A DNA stretch of 64,000 bases. Source: Sorghum bicolor. Taxonomy: Eukaryota > Streptophyta > Magnoliopsida > Poales > Poaceae. This document shows, one piece after another, positions 21,131 through 30,989 of this stretch (its first letter is position 1; every line of letters starts with the position of its first letter). The translations under genes were made by a program, and so were the position numbers. The DNA lies in assembly GCF_000003195.3 (NCBI RefSeq), contig NC_012878.2, positions 8,429,945 through 8,493,944 on the forward strand, given 5' to 3'. The notes under the pieces were generated by a model that saw only the letters and a list, made by a program, of their open reading frames with translations, was not told the DNA's origin and did not search any database.

Positions 21131-22100
21131 CTTTGCCGAGGGCTAGGCTCGGCCCTCGGCAAAGTTTTTCTATTTTTTTTGTTTTTTGAGCCCAATTTTT
21201 TTATGGTGCTACAATACATTATTTTGAACCCAAAGTTAAAATTTGGTCCAATTTTGACCTTTTTCTCTATATTTTCTTAATCTAATTCGTTTCTTTGTTT
21301 TTTTCGGATATTTCAAATTTGAACTACAAGTACATGAAATAATGCGGTGTAGTATTTTAAAAAATATTATTCATGGTATTTGGTGTATATTGAACCCGCA
21401 TCAAATTTTGTGCATCTTCTTCGCGTAACATGACGAGCGATTTGCGAAAAAAGTGTTTTAAAATTATATAAAACCCATACGAAGTCTGAAAATCATGAAA
21501 TTTGTCGAGGTGTTATTTCATGGCATGTGTACGCTGTGGTAAAAATTTGAGAAGGTTTGGAGCAAGTTACAACATCGGATGTCTAAAACCCAGATATCTC
21601 CACATGTGATCACTCTCATTACATGGGGAGATGTCTAGATTTTATACATCCGATATTGTAACTTACTCCAAACCTTCTCAATTTTTTATCACAACATACA
21701 CATGCGATGCCATGATATCTCGACAAGTTTCGTGATTTTTTGACTTCGCGTGGATTTTATATAATTCTAAAACACTTTTCTTGCAAGTCGGTCGTCATGT
21801 TACGCGAAGAAGATGCGCAAAATTTGATGCGGGTTCCTGAATAGGGACTCAATATACATCAAAAACCATGAATAACATTTTTTGAAACACTACACTCCTT
21901 TATTTCATGCACCTGCAGTTCAAATTTGAAATATCCAGAAAAAATAAACAAAAGAATTAAACTAAGAAAATATATTAAAAAAGTCAAAATTGGACCAAAT
22001 TTTAAACTTGGGTTCAAAATAGTGTATTATAGCACCATAAAAAAATTAGGCTCAGAAAAAAAATCTTTGCCGAGGGTCATACCTTAGGCCCTCGGCAAAG
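21131..22100. repeat. Long inverted repeat (about 477-bp arms) in CACTA element B
   Basis: 21131-21607 and 21621-22100 are complementary with scattered mismatches and small gaps, separated by about 13 bp. The outer ends carry TTTGCCGAGGGC repeats. Transcription would give a very long hairpin RNA. No protein is encoded. Confidence 0.9.
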
Positions 22101-22403
22101 GAGGCTTTGCTGAGGGCTAGACATGGAGCCCTCAGCAAAGGAGGCCCTCGGCAAAGACTTGTTATAAAAAAAATTGGGTCCGAACATTGATTTTTTTTTA
22201 GAAAAAACTTTGCCGAGGGTCTAATGGGTAGCCTTTGGCAAAGCCTGACAGCGCCTTGATCGCCATGACCAAATGGGCTAACTTTTCCTAGGCGCCTTTG
22301 CCGAGGGACAGGCCCTCGGCAAAGACCTCGGCAAAGAATGTCTTTGCTGAGTGCCCGAGATTTGGTCCTCGGCAAAGCCTCAGGCTCTCGGCAAAGGACG
22401 CGT
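22064..22403. repeat. Right subterminal repeats of CACTA element B
   Basis: More than eight copies of TTTGCCGAGGGC or complement, several slightly decayed (TTTGCTGAGGGC). They overlap the outer edge of the long inverted repeat and end at the right terminus. Confidence 0.9.
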
Positions 22404-22417
22404 TTCCAGTAGTGGAA

Positions 22418-22835
22418 GAGGGGCGGGTGGAGATCTGGGTTTGGAAGTTCCTGACGAAGCGGGGAGCAGATGTCGCAGCAGATTTGACGCACCGACGTCC
22501 TACTCCGATGCGGAGGTGAGGGCGGTTTGCGGCTGCTACCAAGCGGAGATGGGGGCGGCCGGTGGCGGCGGCTTCCAGTGGTTGCGACTAGGAGGCGGCA
22601 ACGGCGGCTTGTAGACATTGGGACCAGGAGGCGGCGACGGCGACGCGGAGGTGACGGCGGCCGCCGGTGACTGCTGCGAAGCGAGCCTGCCTGGAGATGT
22701 GGATGCACTGGAGTGTTTGCTGGAGAAAACACGGTGGCGTCGAATATAACGGAAGATGCTAACGGAGATACCCTCACATCCTAGAATCCGACGGATAGTC
22801 ATTTCTTCTCCCAGTACTTGGTGAAACACACGGAG
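22418..22835. other. Interior of CACTA element A, right side
   Basis: GC-rich, glycine-coding-biased sequence with no recognised domain. It may be a captured first exon. Nothing more can be supported. Confidence 0.3.
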
Positions 22836-22837
22836 GG

Positions 22838-22950
22838 CCGCGTTCTTCCGAGTGTTATTTCTGCTTCCCGAGTAGTTTTAGGTTCACACGGAATTTTTCC
22901 CTAGTGTGTGCCAATAACACTCGGAGAACCCCGTAATACAAGGGGAAATT
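22838..22950. repeat. Right subterminal repeats of CACTA element A
   Basis: CCGAGTGTTAT, CCCGAGTAG and AACACTCGGAG words mirror the ACTCGGG array at 4030-4350, supporting the pairing of the two termini. Confidence 0.6.
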
Positions 22951-23036
22951 TTGTTTTCTGGTTGTGCAAGTAGATGGCTCATGATCTATTGTGTAAGAAC
23001 CAAGTTGTATTTTATGTTGAGCATCGTGTAGGCATG

Positions 23037-23276
23037 GGCCTTGTGTAGTTCTAAAAAATTTTAGAAAAACGATACGGTAGTACTTTCGTTTTTATTTTAT
23101 AAACATTGTCCAATCATGGAGTAACTAGGCTTAAAAGATTCATCTCGCGATTTACAGGCAACAAACTGTGTAATTAGTTTTTATTTTCATCTATATTTAA
23201 TGCTCCATGCATGTACCGCAATATTCGATGTGACGAGAAATCTTAAAAAGTTTTTAGTTTTTGGGGTGAATTAAAC
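23037..23276. mobile_element. MITE of the GGCCTTGTTTAGTTC family, decayed
   Basis: The left end GGCCTTGTGTAGTTC and the body (CCAATCATGGAGTAACTAGGC, TTTACAGGC, TAATGCTCCATGCATG) match in reverse the MITE at 54287-54530. The right end is worn (GGGGTGAATTAAAC), so its boundary is approximate and no target duplication was found. Confidence 0.65.
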
Positions 23277-23719
23277 ATCTAACAATAAACATGTTTATAG
23301 GATAATAAAACTTGAATTTTGTGGGCTAGCCCTGCTTACATGGTCGGTGCCACCGCTAAAAAAATGATTTACAGAAAGAGGTTAATTTTTTTTTGAAACC
23401 AGAAAGAGGTTAATTTGTTCTGGTGCTTGGAAGGAACCTTTGGTAGGCTCACCCGTTACTACAGCTTGTCAAAATACCGATACATCCTTGACTAAGTTTT
23501 GCAATTAGTTGCAGGCCAAAAAATTTTTTGTACCAGTCCACGACTTAAATTCCTCTTATTAGTAGGTTCTTTTACTTTTAAAGCATTAGATCATTTTTTT
23601 GGAGGAGCGGGGTTGGAGGAGAGCGGAGGGGGACCCGAGCTTCATATCTTAGCCATGAACACTATTATAGTCAGCGTGTACTATATCCCTTAAATCTAGT
23701 GGGGTTATATATAAGCCAC

Positions 23720-24348
23720 TCTACCTGTTTTTTATATATAGCCACTCTACCTGTTTTTTCTTGGATACTAGACGAACACATTCATGAGCTTCGAAGCCCG
23801 GCTTGGCTGTTGCAGCAAGGAGACAATCTTGGAGTTTTGATTCGCTCGGTCTATCCACAAATGGACTAGAACATGGCAATCCGTTTCTTTTTTTAAAAAC
23901 CGTGCAATGCACGTATATCATCAGAGGAAAGGCAATCCGTCTCCATCTTCAACTTCTGCACTCACCACGTTCCTTTTGCAAATAGCAGGCCGTCATCGCT
24001 TCTGCAGCTTGCGCATTGAGGCAGTGATCATACCATCTAGCTATGCCCCCACATGTTCTGCATGCCGCCATGGTCTCGCAGAACCACCCCCGATGCAGCA
24101 CTTCCGTTTCCAGCTTGGAAGGTGGCATCAACCTTACATTTTATCCATTCCGGTTCTGGTGCTTGCCAGCTTTGCTTCCACGTTCCATAGGTCAAAGCTG
24201 CGTCTATTGCCCACCACACAGCTACCCTTATCGGCACCCCTTTTCCAAGCCTCCTCTTGTTCCTCAACATCCAGATAGACCACATGCCACACAAGACGAT
24301 GGCTACGTCCTTTGTCTCAATCATGCCTGGATCAACAAGGTGAGTTAG
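23720..24348 (-). pseudogene. LINE-type RNase H fragment
   Basis: A minus-strand frame from about 24330 reads WSIWMLRNKRRLGKG, then EPEWIKCKVDATFQ followed by SAASGVVLRDHGG. This is the start of the RNase H domain found at the C-terminus of plant LINE polyproteins. The frame then breaks, and a second frame resumes with RWYDHCLNAQAAEAM, the helix region of the same domain. Downstream pieces to about 23720 may be its end. The frameshift and stops make it dead. It may be the 3' portion of the LINE whose RT part is at 37979-39640, now separated by later insertions. Confidence 0.65.
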
Positions 24349-24389
24349 CAGCGTGGCACCTTCACACCTGTAAACACCATCACTTGCTC

Positions 24390-24530
24390 ACAAAAAACTC
24401 TAGCCACCATGCATTCTAGTAACTCTAGCCACCATGCATTCTAGCCATCATACATTCTGCTCCACAAACCTCACAGAATGGTAGCAATTCAACGAGGCTC
24501 CACAAACCTCACAGAATGGCAAACAGATAA
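24390..24530. repeat. Short tandem duplications
   Basis: ACTCTAGCCACCATGCATTC is repeated in tandem (near 24398 and 24423), and GCTCCACAAACCTCACAGAA twice (near 24460 and 24500). Confidence 0.75.
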
Positions 24531-24539
24531 ATCCACAAG

Positions 24540-25525
24540 TGCACGGGTGTTAATGTAGCATTCACCGGAAGTATTCCAAGGTATCGAATTTCTATGGGGA
24601 ACGCGGACTGAACTAGTAAAGAACTAAGAGTATCCAAGAATAGAACAATGATAGGTGATAAAAGGATAGAGATGATAAGTGTGGTTTCTTTGACTAAGGC
24701 AAGACTAATGAAGACTTTACTAAGATTATTTACTACGGGGCGTACCTGCCCTGATCACCCAGAGGGTTGATCAGGCACAAAGCACAACGAGCCCTACGAT
24801 TTAAGTATTCAACATGGTGAAATACATAGGGGAGTAGGACTGTTACCACTACCACTACCACAACTGTCTAGAGACCTAGCCGTAATCACAGGTAAGATAT
24901 AGCCTAAGCACCATGCTTAATCTATAAATTTACTACTCTAATCCTACGTACGATGTCAAGAAACGAGTACTCTAACCAAGTGATCAACAAGTAAATAAAA
25001 ATAAAATAAAGTACTACTTAAGTAATGCAAAGAATAAAGTTACCACACTATAGAAGAAGGCATACTTTACTCGAAGAAGAGCTTCATCCACGGAGCTACA
25101 AGTGGAGAGGTCACTGACAGGCCTGGCTCCTCTCCTAGCTTCTCCTTACCCTCTCCCTATCATCTACTTCTCACTATAGAGCTATAGAGCTACTACTCTC
25201 ATGTGGAGAGTTGAATATAACAAATAGTGTGTAGTGAGTACTCTAGTGATGGAAGTGAATTCAAATAGAGCCTAACACCTCTATTTGTAGCTCTCCAAGG
25301 TCGGTTGCAGCAGGGGGGTATATGTAGATGTGGGGAAGGTCAGTGGAGGCTTGGAGAAGGTCGGTCGAGCAAATAAGGCGGTGGACACCATGTTGGGGGG
25401 TGGTGGCTGCCATCCAAGTGCACTGCCTTAACATCCAAGTGCATGGAGAGGCATCCTAGAGTTGGTGGAGAGCCAACCGACCTTGTCCAAGGTTGTTTGA
25501 CCAAAGTGGGCTGATGACCGATGGG
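24540..25525. other. Unclassified repeat-like DNA
   Basis: No gene. The start (CCACAAGTGCACGGGTGTTA and CCAAGGTATCG) resembles the edge of LTR sequences common in grasses, but neither a partner LTR nor a target duplication could be found. Its position splits the LINE pieces. Confidence 0.3.
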
Positions 25526-25530
25526 TGGTT

Positions 25531-25911
25531 TGTGGGTGGTATAAGCCCCTTCAAAGGTGGCCCAGCTCAAAAGATGAAGACGTGCGGCGTACGTTGGTCG
25601 GCGTGCACTATAAGGCTACAAGAAGATATTATACTAAATAGGATATTTTACTTGTAACTTTATCTCTTCACACTATATAATGAGGGTTAGGGGTCCCCTA
25701 GAGGATAGGTCATACACATATCCATCTCATCATAGAGTAATACAATCAGACACAGGACGTAGGTATTACGCCCTCACGGCAGCCGAATCTGGATAAAATC
25801 ATTGTATTTGTCTTGTGTCACCATCTAGTTCGTGGCTTGCGCACCTATCTGCCAATAATCTACTATCTTGGGCATACCCCTAGGTAGACTGCCGACCATC
25901 TTTTGTTGATA
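25531..25911 (+). repeat. 5' LTR of the outer gypsy-type element
   Basis: 381 bp, alignable to 37563-37973 with many substitutions and a gap near the left edge. Shared blocks include AAGATGAAGACGTGCG and GGGGTCCCCTAGAGGATAGG. The divergence shows an old insertion. Confidence 0.85.
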
Positions 25912-26590
25912 GTGGCGTGCAAGGTAGGGAGTGTGCATACAACTTCCTAGAACCAGATGGGAATTCTCTTCATCAGCATCAGCTGCGACAACTTGTTTCC
26001 GACCACCTGCCGCGTTGCAATGATGATCGCCGCGAAAGAACGACGCCATGATAATTGCGACCACTCTCATGACGATAGGTTGAATAGCTTGAGGGTCAGA
26101 CAATTTTGTCATAGCCAACTAGATTTCTATCCAAAGATAAGTACACTTCCAATATTTATATCTAATACAATTTTTGGCATGTTGTTTCTCCATAATGTCC
26201 TCGACATGATTATTCTTCAAACAACTTTTTGCTTAATGGTTAGCCGACCAGTTCTTTCTCCTACTTGAATTTCTCAGAGCCAGCACTGTCTTCGACTCCT
26301 CCCCACACATACGCAAGATCTGCCCCCTGTGTTCTGGGTGTTCGGCGATAGCTCTCTGGTGAGGCTGAATCATACATGTGCCTAGGCTCCACGCCTCACA
26401 CTCTAGATTGTTGGTCAGACCAGAGCTGGCGAAACTCAATGATGAATTAACTACTCGTGATAACTTTAGTACAACAAAAAAAGTTAAAAATAGAGTTTTT
26501 ACTTAAAGCTACGATTTCTTTAGAGTTCATTTCTATATCATGTACTACCTATTCTCCATATTTATTTTTTCAAAAGCTTGGCTAACATCT
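25912..26590 (+). other. Internal remnant of the outer gypsy-type element, left
   Basis: The primer-binding site (25913-25929) is followed by sequence without an open frame. The segment ends where the copia-like element begins. Confidence 0.6.
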
Positions 26591-27524
26591 TGAAAGGTCC
26601 TTGTTTGGTTTTGGTAATTGAGTGACAACTTAGGTGGACTAAAAGTGTTTATATGAGATACACGGGAGATTAGTCCACAGGTGATTATATGATGATGGAG
26701 GAGCTCATTTCATATGAGACATGACATAGAGTCATGTGACCAAGGTGGAGAAGATCAAGATGAGGCTTGGCTCGATGGACCGGTTGCAAGAGTGAAGGGC
26801 AAGTCAGAGGCTTTGAAGCGAGGGACCGCGTGTGACGGTAAAGCTTGAGCAAGACTTGGCGCCGATGTACCGAGGCAACGGTGAAGAGCAAGTGAGGTCA
26901 AGATCGATGAACCAATACGGTCACGTGATGATATGAAGTGGATCATATCATTTAATGATTGGTTGGTGCATGTGTTGCATCAACATTGGAGGTGATGGAA
27001 TGGAAAGCGCAAGGCAAAGGTATAACCTAGGGCATTTCTATTTCACCGGTCATAGGTGTGCAGAGAAGTTTATGACCGGATTTAGGATATATGGTCGTAC
27101 TATCAAGAGGGGCAAACTTGTTTGCATAACGGTCATCTAGTGCCACTTGAGCGATCTAACTTTGCATACGTGTTAGGATCGAGTGGCGTGGCATGTTGAG
27201 AGGCTAACTCCTTCGGGAAAATATTTGTGAAAATGCTAACACACTTGCACATGGTGGTGTACACTTGGTGGTGTTGGCACATTTGCAAAGGAGAAGGTGT
27301 TGGAGATGATTTTGTTCAACTTGGAGAAGAGAGAGAAGTCTTTGGGTGTTCTCTGGACATTAGGATGGCTTTTAGATTGGAATACTGCTTTGATCCATTT
27401 TGATTTGGATTGAGTATTCATATAGATTGGATAGCACTCTAAGTAAGCTTTCCAAAATGTCCAAGATCATCGAATTCGGAGTTCGGAGCTAGAAGTTAGC
27501 AACCTAACAAGTTGAACTGCACAG

Positions 27525-27870
27525 GACGCTGTGAGTCCCGTGCGCACAGGACGAGTCCGGTGTGCACAGGACGCTAAGAGACCGGTGCTGCTGCAAGTTT
27601 GCATTGCTCTCTGCGTACAGGTCCGGTGCGCACAGGACGCTGAGAGTCCGGTGCTGCTGCAAGTTTGCGTTGCTCTATGCGTATGCGTCCGGTGCGCACA
27701 GGACGCGTCCGGTGTGAAGCAGCAGAGCGTCCGATGCTACTGTTCCAGACTCGCGTGCGTGTGCTAGCCGTTGGCGGCAACGGTCGAGTTCAAACGGCTA
27801 GTGACACGTGGCTGTTTCTAGAGCACCAGACGCACAGTTCCAGCGTTCGGTGCTACCTACGGTGAGTCCG
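27525..27870 (+). repeat. Tandem array in U3 of the 5' LTR
   Basis: Imperfect repeats built from GTGCGCACAGGACGC and GAGTCCGGTGCTGCTGC, a few hundred bases upstream of the TATA box. The copy at 35160-35530 is arranged slightly differently. Confidence 0.8.
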
Positions 27871-27924
27871 GTGCTCACGACTTTTGCCCAATGAAGGGGC
27901 AACGACTAGTTTAGCCCTTGGGGC

Positions 27925-27932
27925 TATAAATA
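27925..27932 (+). promoter_or_regulatory. TATA box of the 5' LTR
   Basis: TATAAATA in a GC-rich surround, conserved at 35587-35594 in the 3' LTR. Transcription should begin some 30 bp downstream and define R. Confidence 0.7.
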
Positions 27933-29014
27933 GAAGTGGTGGCTGGCCTTGGCTGGGCGAGAGCACCCTTGGGACTTAGTGTCCATGCTTGGGGAGTGCT
28001 AGTAAAGCCTCTAACTCACATATGCTTGATAGTGATCATCCGATTGTGTGAGTGAGTGATTCTAGTGCGTTGCATTGAGAGATTGCATCGAGTGGCACTA
28101 GGTGTTCGTGTTGCAAGCTGGTGGTGCTTGTTACTCTTGGAGGTTGCTACCTCCTAGATGGCTTGGTGGCTTGTGACTCCGTCGAAGCACGCAAGGAGAT
28201 TGTGCGGTGCTCCGGAGAAGAGATTGTGAGGGGTACGGTGCTCACCCCACGGGGATCGCGAAGAGCAACTCTAGTTGAGCGAGACGTGAAGAGCGACAAG
28301 TGGTCCGGCTTGTGGTAAGCACTCCATGTGGGAGAGTGTGACTTGTGGGTCACCACTAGCAAGAGGACCGGCGGCAACCTTGGAGCTTGTCTCAACTGGG
28401 ACGTAGCTTGGTGGCAACCAAGTGAACCTCGGGAGAAAATCATCGTGTCAACATTGTTCTTCCTGTTGGTTTGCAAGTCTCTAACACAAGCTTGTGCTTA
28501 CATTCATATACTTGTGCTTGTGTAGTTGCTCTTGTAATTAGTTAGCTTGTGTAGCTTGCTAGTTACCTTCTTGCTTGTGTAGCTAGAAGTAGTTCCCTTG
28601 CGTGACTAATTTGGTTTATGTAACCTTGTTAGTCACATTGCTTAGTTTGTGTAGCTAAGTATTTTTGCACTCTCTAATTTGGCATTGGTTGCCTTGTTAT
28701 TGAGCATTGCTAGTGAGCTTAGGAGCTTTGTGCTTTTTGCTTACTAGTTGTGTAGGAGCTCCTTCGGTTTGCAAAGTACTAGTTGCATAGGTTTGTGTGA
28801 CCTTGCTCCTAGAATTGGTTAGGTGAGCTCTTGCTAAGGTAGCACCTTGCTTGCTTGTTTAGAATCTTTTCAAGGTGCTAGAGAACTTATATAGAGAGGT
28901 GTAGTCTTGGCTAGACCGATAGTTTTAATTCCGCATTTGTTTCAGTTAGCCGGCGCGATAAGTTTTAGAAAGGACTATTCACCCCCCTCTAGTCAACCAT
29001 CTCGACCCTTCAAG

Positions 29015-29027
29015 TGGTATCAGAGCC
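29015..29027 (+). other. Primer-binding site of the copia-like element
   Basis: TGGTATCAGAGCC, complementary to the initiator methionine tRNA 3' end, two bases after the 5' LTR. Confidence 0.9.
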
Positions 29028-29063
29028 AGGTCTCTCATTTGTGGTCTTCACCGACTCGAGAGG

Positions 29064-30989
29064 ATGGCGGCTTATGGGCTAGATGTTGAGTGTCCACATA
29101 TTTTTGATGGCACACACTTTGCACGGTGGAGAAATTGGATGCAATGCAATTTTAAGTTTATTTCTCCTCAAATGTGGTGGATCGTAGATGTGAGCTTTTC
29201 TTGTGCAATTGATAAAAAGGTTGCAACTCAAGCGGAAAAGAAATGCCTACATCTTGATTGCCAAGCTACTAACATCTTCTACTCATCTATGAAAGATAAT
29301 ATATTTGGTGAGATCATGGATATGAAGTCCGCCCATGAGATTTGGGTATTTCTCAATGAGAAATATGGGGAAATATCCAAAGAAGATGATGTGCAAAAGG
29401 TGGACACAAATGAGGATGTTGAGCATGACCACAACATGGTGGTTGTGGAGGATTGCTCCACCTCATGGTCAAGTGAATAAGATGATGATCATTCTACAAG
29501 ATCACTTGACAAGGATGATGCTGATGGCACAAGTGATGCAAATGATGATGCTACCTCATGCACACTTGATGATGAAGATGATGTCTATGAGAGTGATGCT
29601 TCCCAAAGCTCATCTACTACATCACCACATTGCTTCATGTCACATGGTGACACTAAGGTATCTATTGGTGATGTGATTATTGATTGTGATGGTCCAAATT
29701 TTGAGCTTGTATGCAAACTCTCAAAAGCTTTAAGAAATGAGCTAGCAAAAACAAATAAACTGAAAAATGAAAACTCATTTCTAAAGACCACATGTGAACA
29801 ACAAAAGCATCTACTTTATGTTACTACTTGTTCACATGAGGAGCTAAAATTGGTTCATGAGGAACTTTGTGTTACTCATGATAACTTGGTAAAAGATCAT
29901 GCTTTTCTCACTAAGAAGATTTCTAATGAAGAAATTAAAACTAGTGAGAGCTCATCACTTGGATCAAATGATCAATCACATATTGTTACTAACCCTTGTG
30001 ATGTAGGCAAGAAGCATGTATCCACCTCTTGTGATGATTTATTATCTATGCCATGTTCTTCACAATTAGACATTTGTTCTACTTCTATGTCTTGTGAGAC
30101 TAACCTTTTGAAGGAGAACAATGAGCTCAAAAATGAAGTGAAGAATTTGAGCAACAAGTTAGAGAGGTGTTACTACTCAAAAGTCACCTTTGAGCATATA
30201 ATGAAGACTCAAAGAAACTATGGTGACAAGTGTGGCCTTGGATTCAAGAAGAAGATGACAAAGGGCAAAAGAAAGCAAGAAAAGAGGAAGCTTTCTCATT
30301 TCATGTGCTATCAGTGCCATGAAGTGGGACATCTTGCTAATGGTTGCCCAAACAAAGAGAAGCTCAAGAAGATGAAAGAAGAAGAGAGGCTCAAGCATGT
30401 CAAGTGCTTCAAGTGCCGCACTTGGCGTCATCTCACCTCAATGTGCCCAACCAAGCAATTGGTGAAGCAACAAGAAGAGCCTCAACCTAAGCCACAAGTT
30501 GAGCAAGAAAAGAAGCCCCAAGCTCAAGTCAAGTTCAACCATCACGGTGACTTGATGATGAAGAAGAAGAAAACAAGAAGGGGTGGAAGAGCAAGGCATC
30601 CAATGCCAATCCAAGATGCCAAGATGATGAGCAAGAATGATGGACACTTTGCCTCGAGGTGTCCTACCAAGCTTGAGAAGAAGGCTCAAGCAACTCTCAA
30701 GAGGCAAGGCAATGAGAAGCAACATATGAGCAGGGAAGAAAAGGCTCAATCAAAGAGAAGTTGCTACTTATGTCGGGAAAGGGGACACATGGATTATTCA
30801 TGTCCCCTAGGTACTAATTCTAAGCCCATTTCAATTGATGATAATACTATGCTTAGAAAGGATGGTAATGGTACCTCTATGGTTGCTATTGCAAAACATC
30901 CCGCTACTCATACTAAGGCTATGCCTAAGTATGTTGCACCTAACTTTAGAGGACCCAAACTAGTTTGGGTACCATCAAAAAGTGGATGA
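29064..30989 (+). pseudogene. Gag of the copia-like element, one in-frame stop
   Basis: A frame of 642 codons starts at ATG 29064, right after the primer site. It opens with FDGTHFARWRNWMQ, the start of a copia Gag. An acidic Asp/Glu/Ser-rich middle and a coiled-coil-like Leu/Glu/Asn-rich segment (about residues 215-385) follow. Zinc knuckles are CYQCHEVGHLANGC, CFKCRTWRHLTSMC (the expected Gly/His spacing partly altered) and CYLCRERGHMDYSC; between the last two a further half-knuckle (GHFASRC) has lost its first cysteines. It ends FRGPKLVWVPSKSG, the usual hand-over point to pol, and then stops. A TAA at 29478-29480 interrupts the frame inside the acidic run. Gag would coat the RNA, but this copy gives only 138 residues unless the stop is bypassed. 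Confidence 0.85.

Larger units (their letters stand above)
6828..22414. mobile_element. CACTA element B (inner), TTTGCCGAGGGC type
   Basis: The left end is CACTACTGGACGCG (from 6828) and the right end, read inward, is CACTACTGGAAACGCG (to 22414). Both continue into TTTGCCGAG repeats. GAA lies on both sides (6825-6827, 22415-22417). The element's own DNA amounts to about 4.2 kb; a gypsy retrotransposon (9246-15243) and a MULE (15660-21044) account for the rest. No CACTA transposase domain was recognised, so it is likely a non-autonomous carrier. Being inside element A with intact A boundaries, it inserted after A. Confidence 0.88.
4007..22966. mobile_element. CACTA element A (outer), containing nested elements
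   Basis: The left end is CACTACCAGA (4007-4016) and the right end read inward is CACAACCAGA, one mismatch. The flanking trinucleotide CAA is present on both sides (4004-4006, 22967-22969), as expected for CACTA insertion. Only about 3.4 kb belongs to this element; the rest is the later insertion of CACTA element B and its own passengers. Subterminal ACTCGGG-type repeats occur at both ends. No transposase was found, so it is non-autonomous. The one mismatched terminal base might reduce mobility. Confidence 0.75.
26591..29012 (+). repeat. 5' LTR of the copia-like element
   Basis: 2,422 bp starting TGAAAGG and ending CCCTTCA, matching 34242-36689 with scattered differences. It has an 11-bp extra stretch near its start and a GACGC/GTCCGGTG tandem array in U3. 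Confidence 0.9.

Noticed and set aside
22052..22777. 241-codon minus-strand frame
   Set aside because: Part is subterminal repeat and the remainder is low-complexity Arg/Pro/Ser from GC-rich DNA.
27525..27870. Possible CRISPR-like repeat array
   Set aside because: Repeats are adjacent and imperfect without unique spacers, and the same array occurs in the partner LTR; it is a plant LTR tandem repeat.
28121..28525. Frames in the copia-like LTR
   Set aside because: Repeated at the equivalent place in the other LTR and lacking domains; LTR leader sequence.
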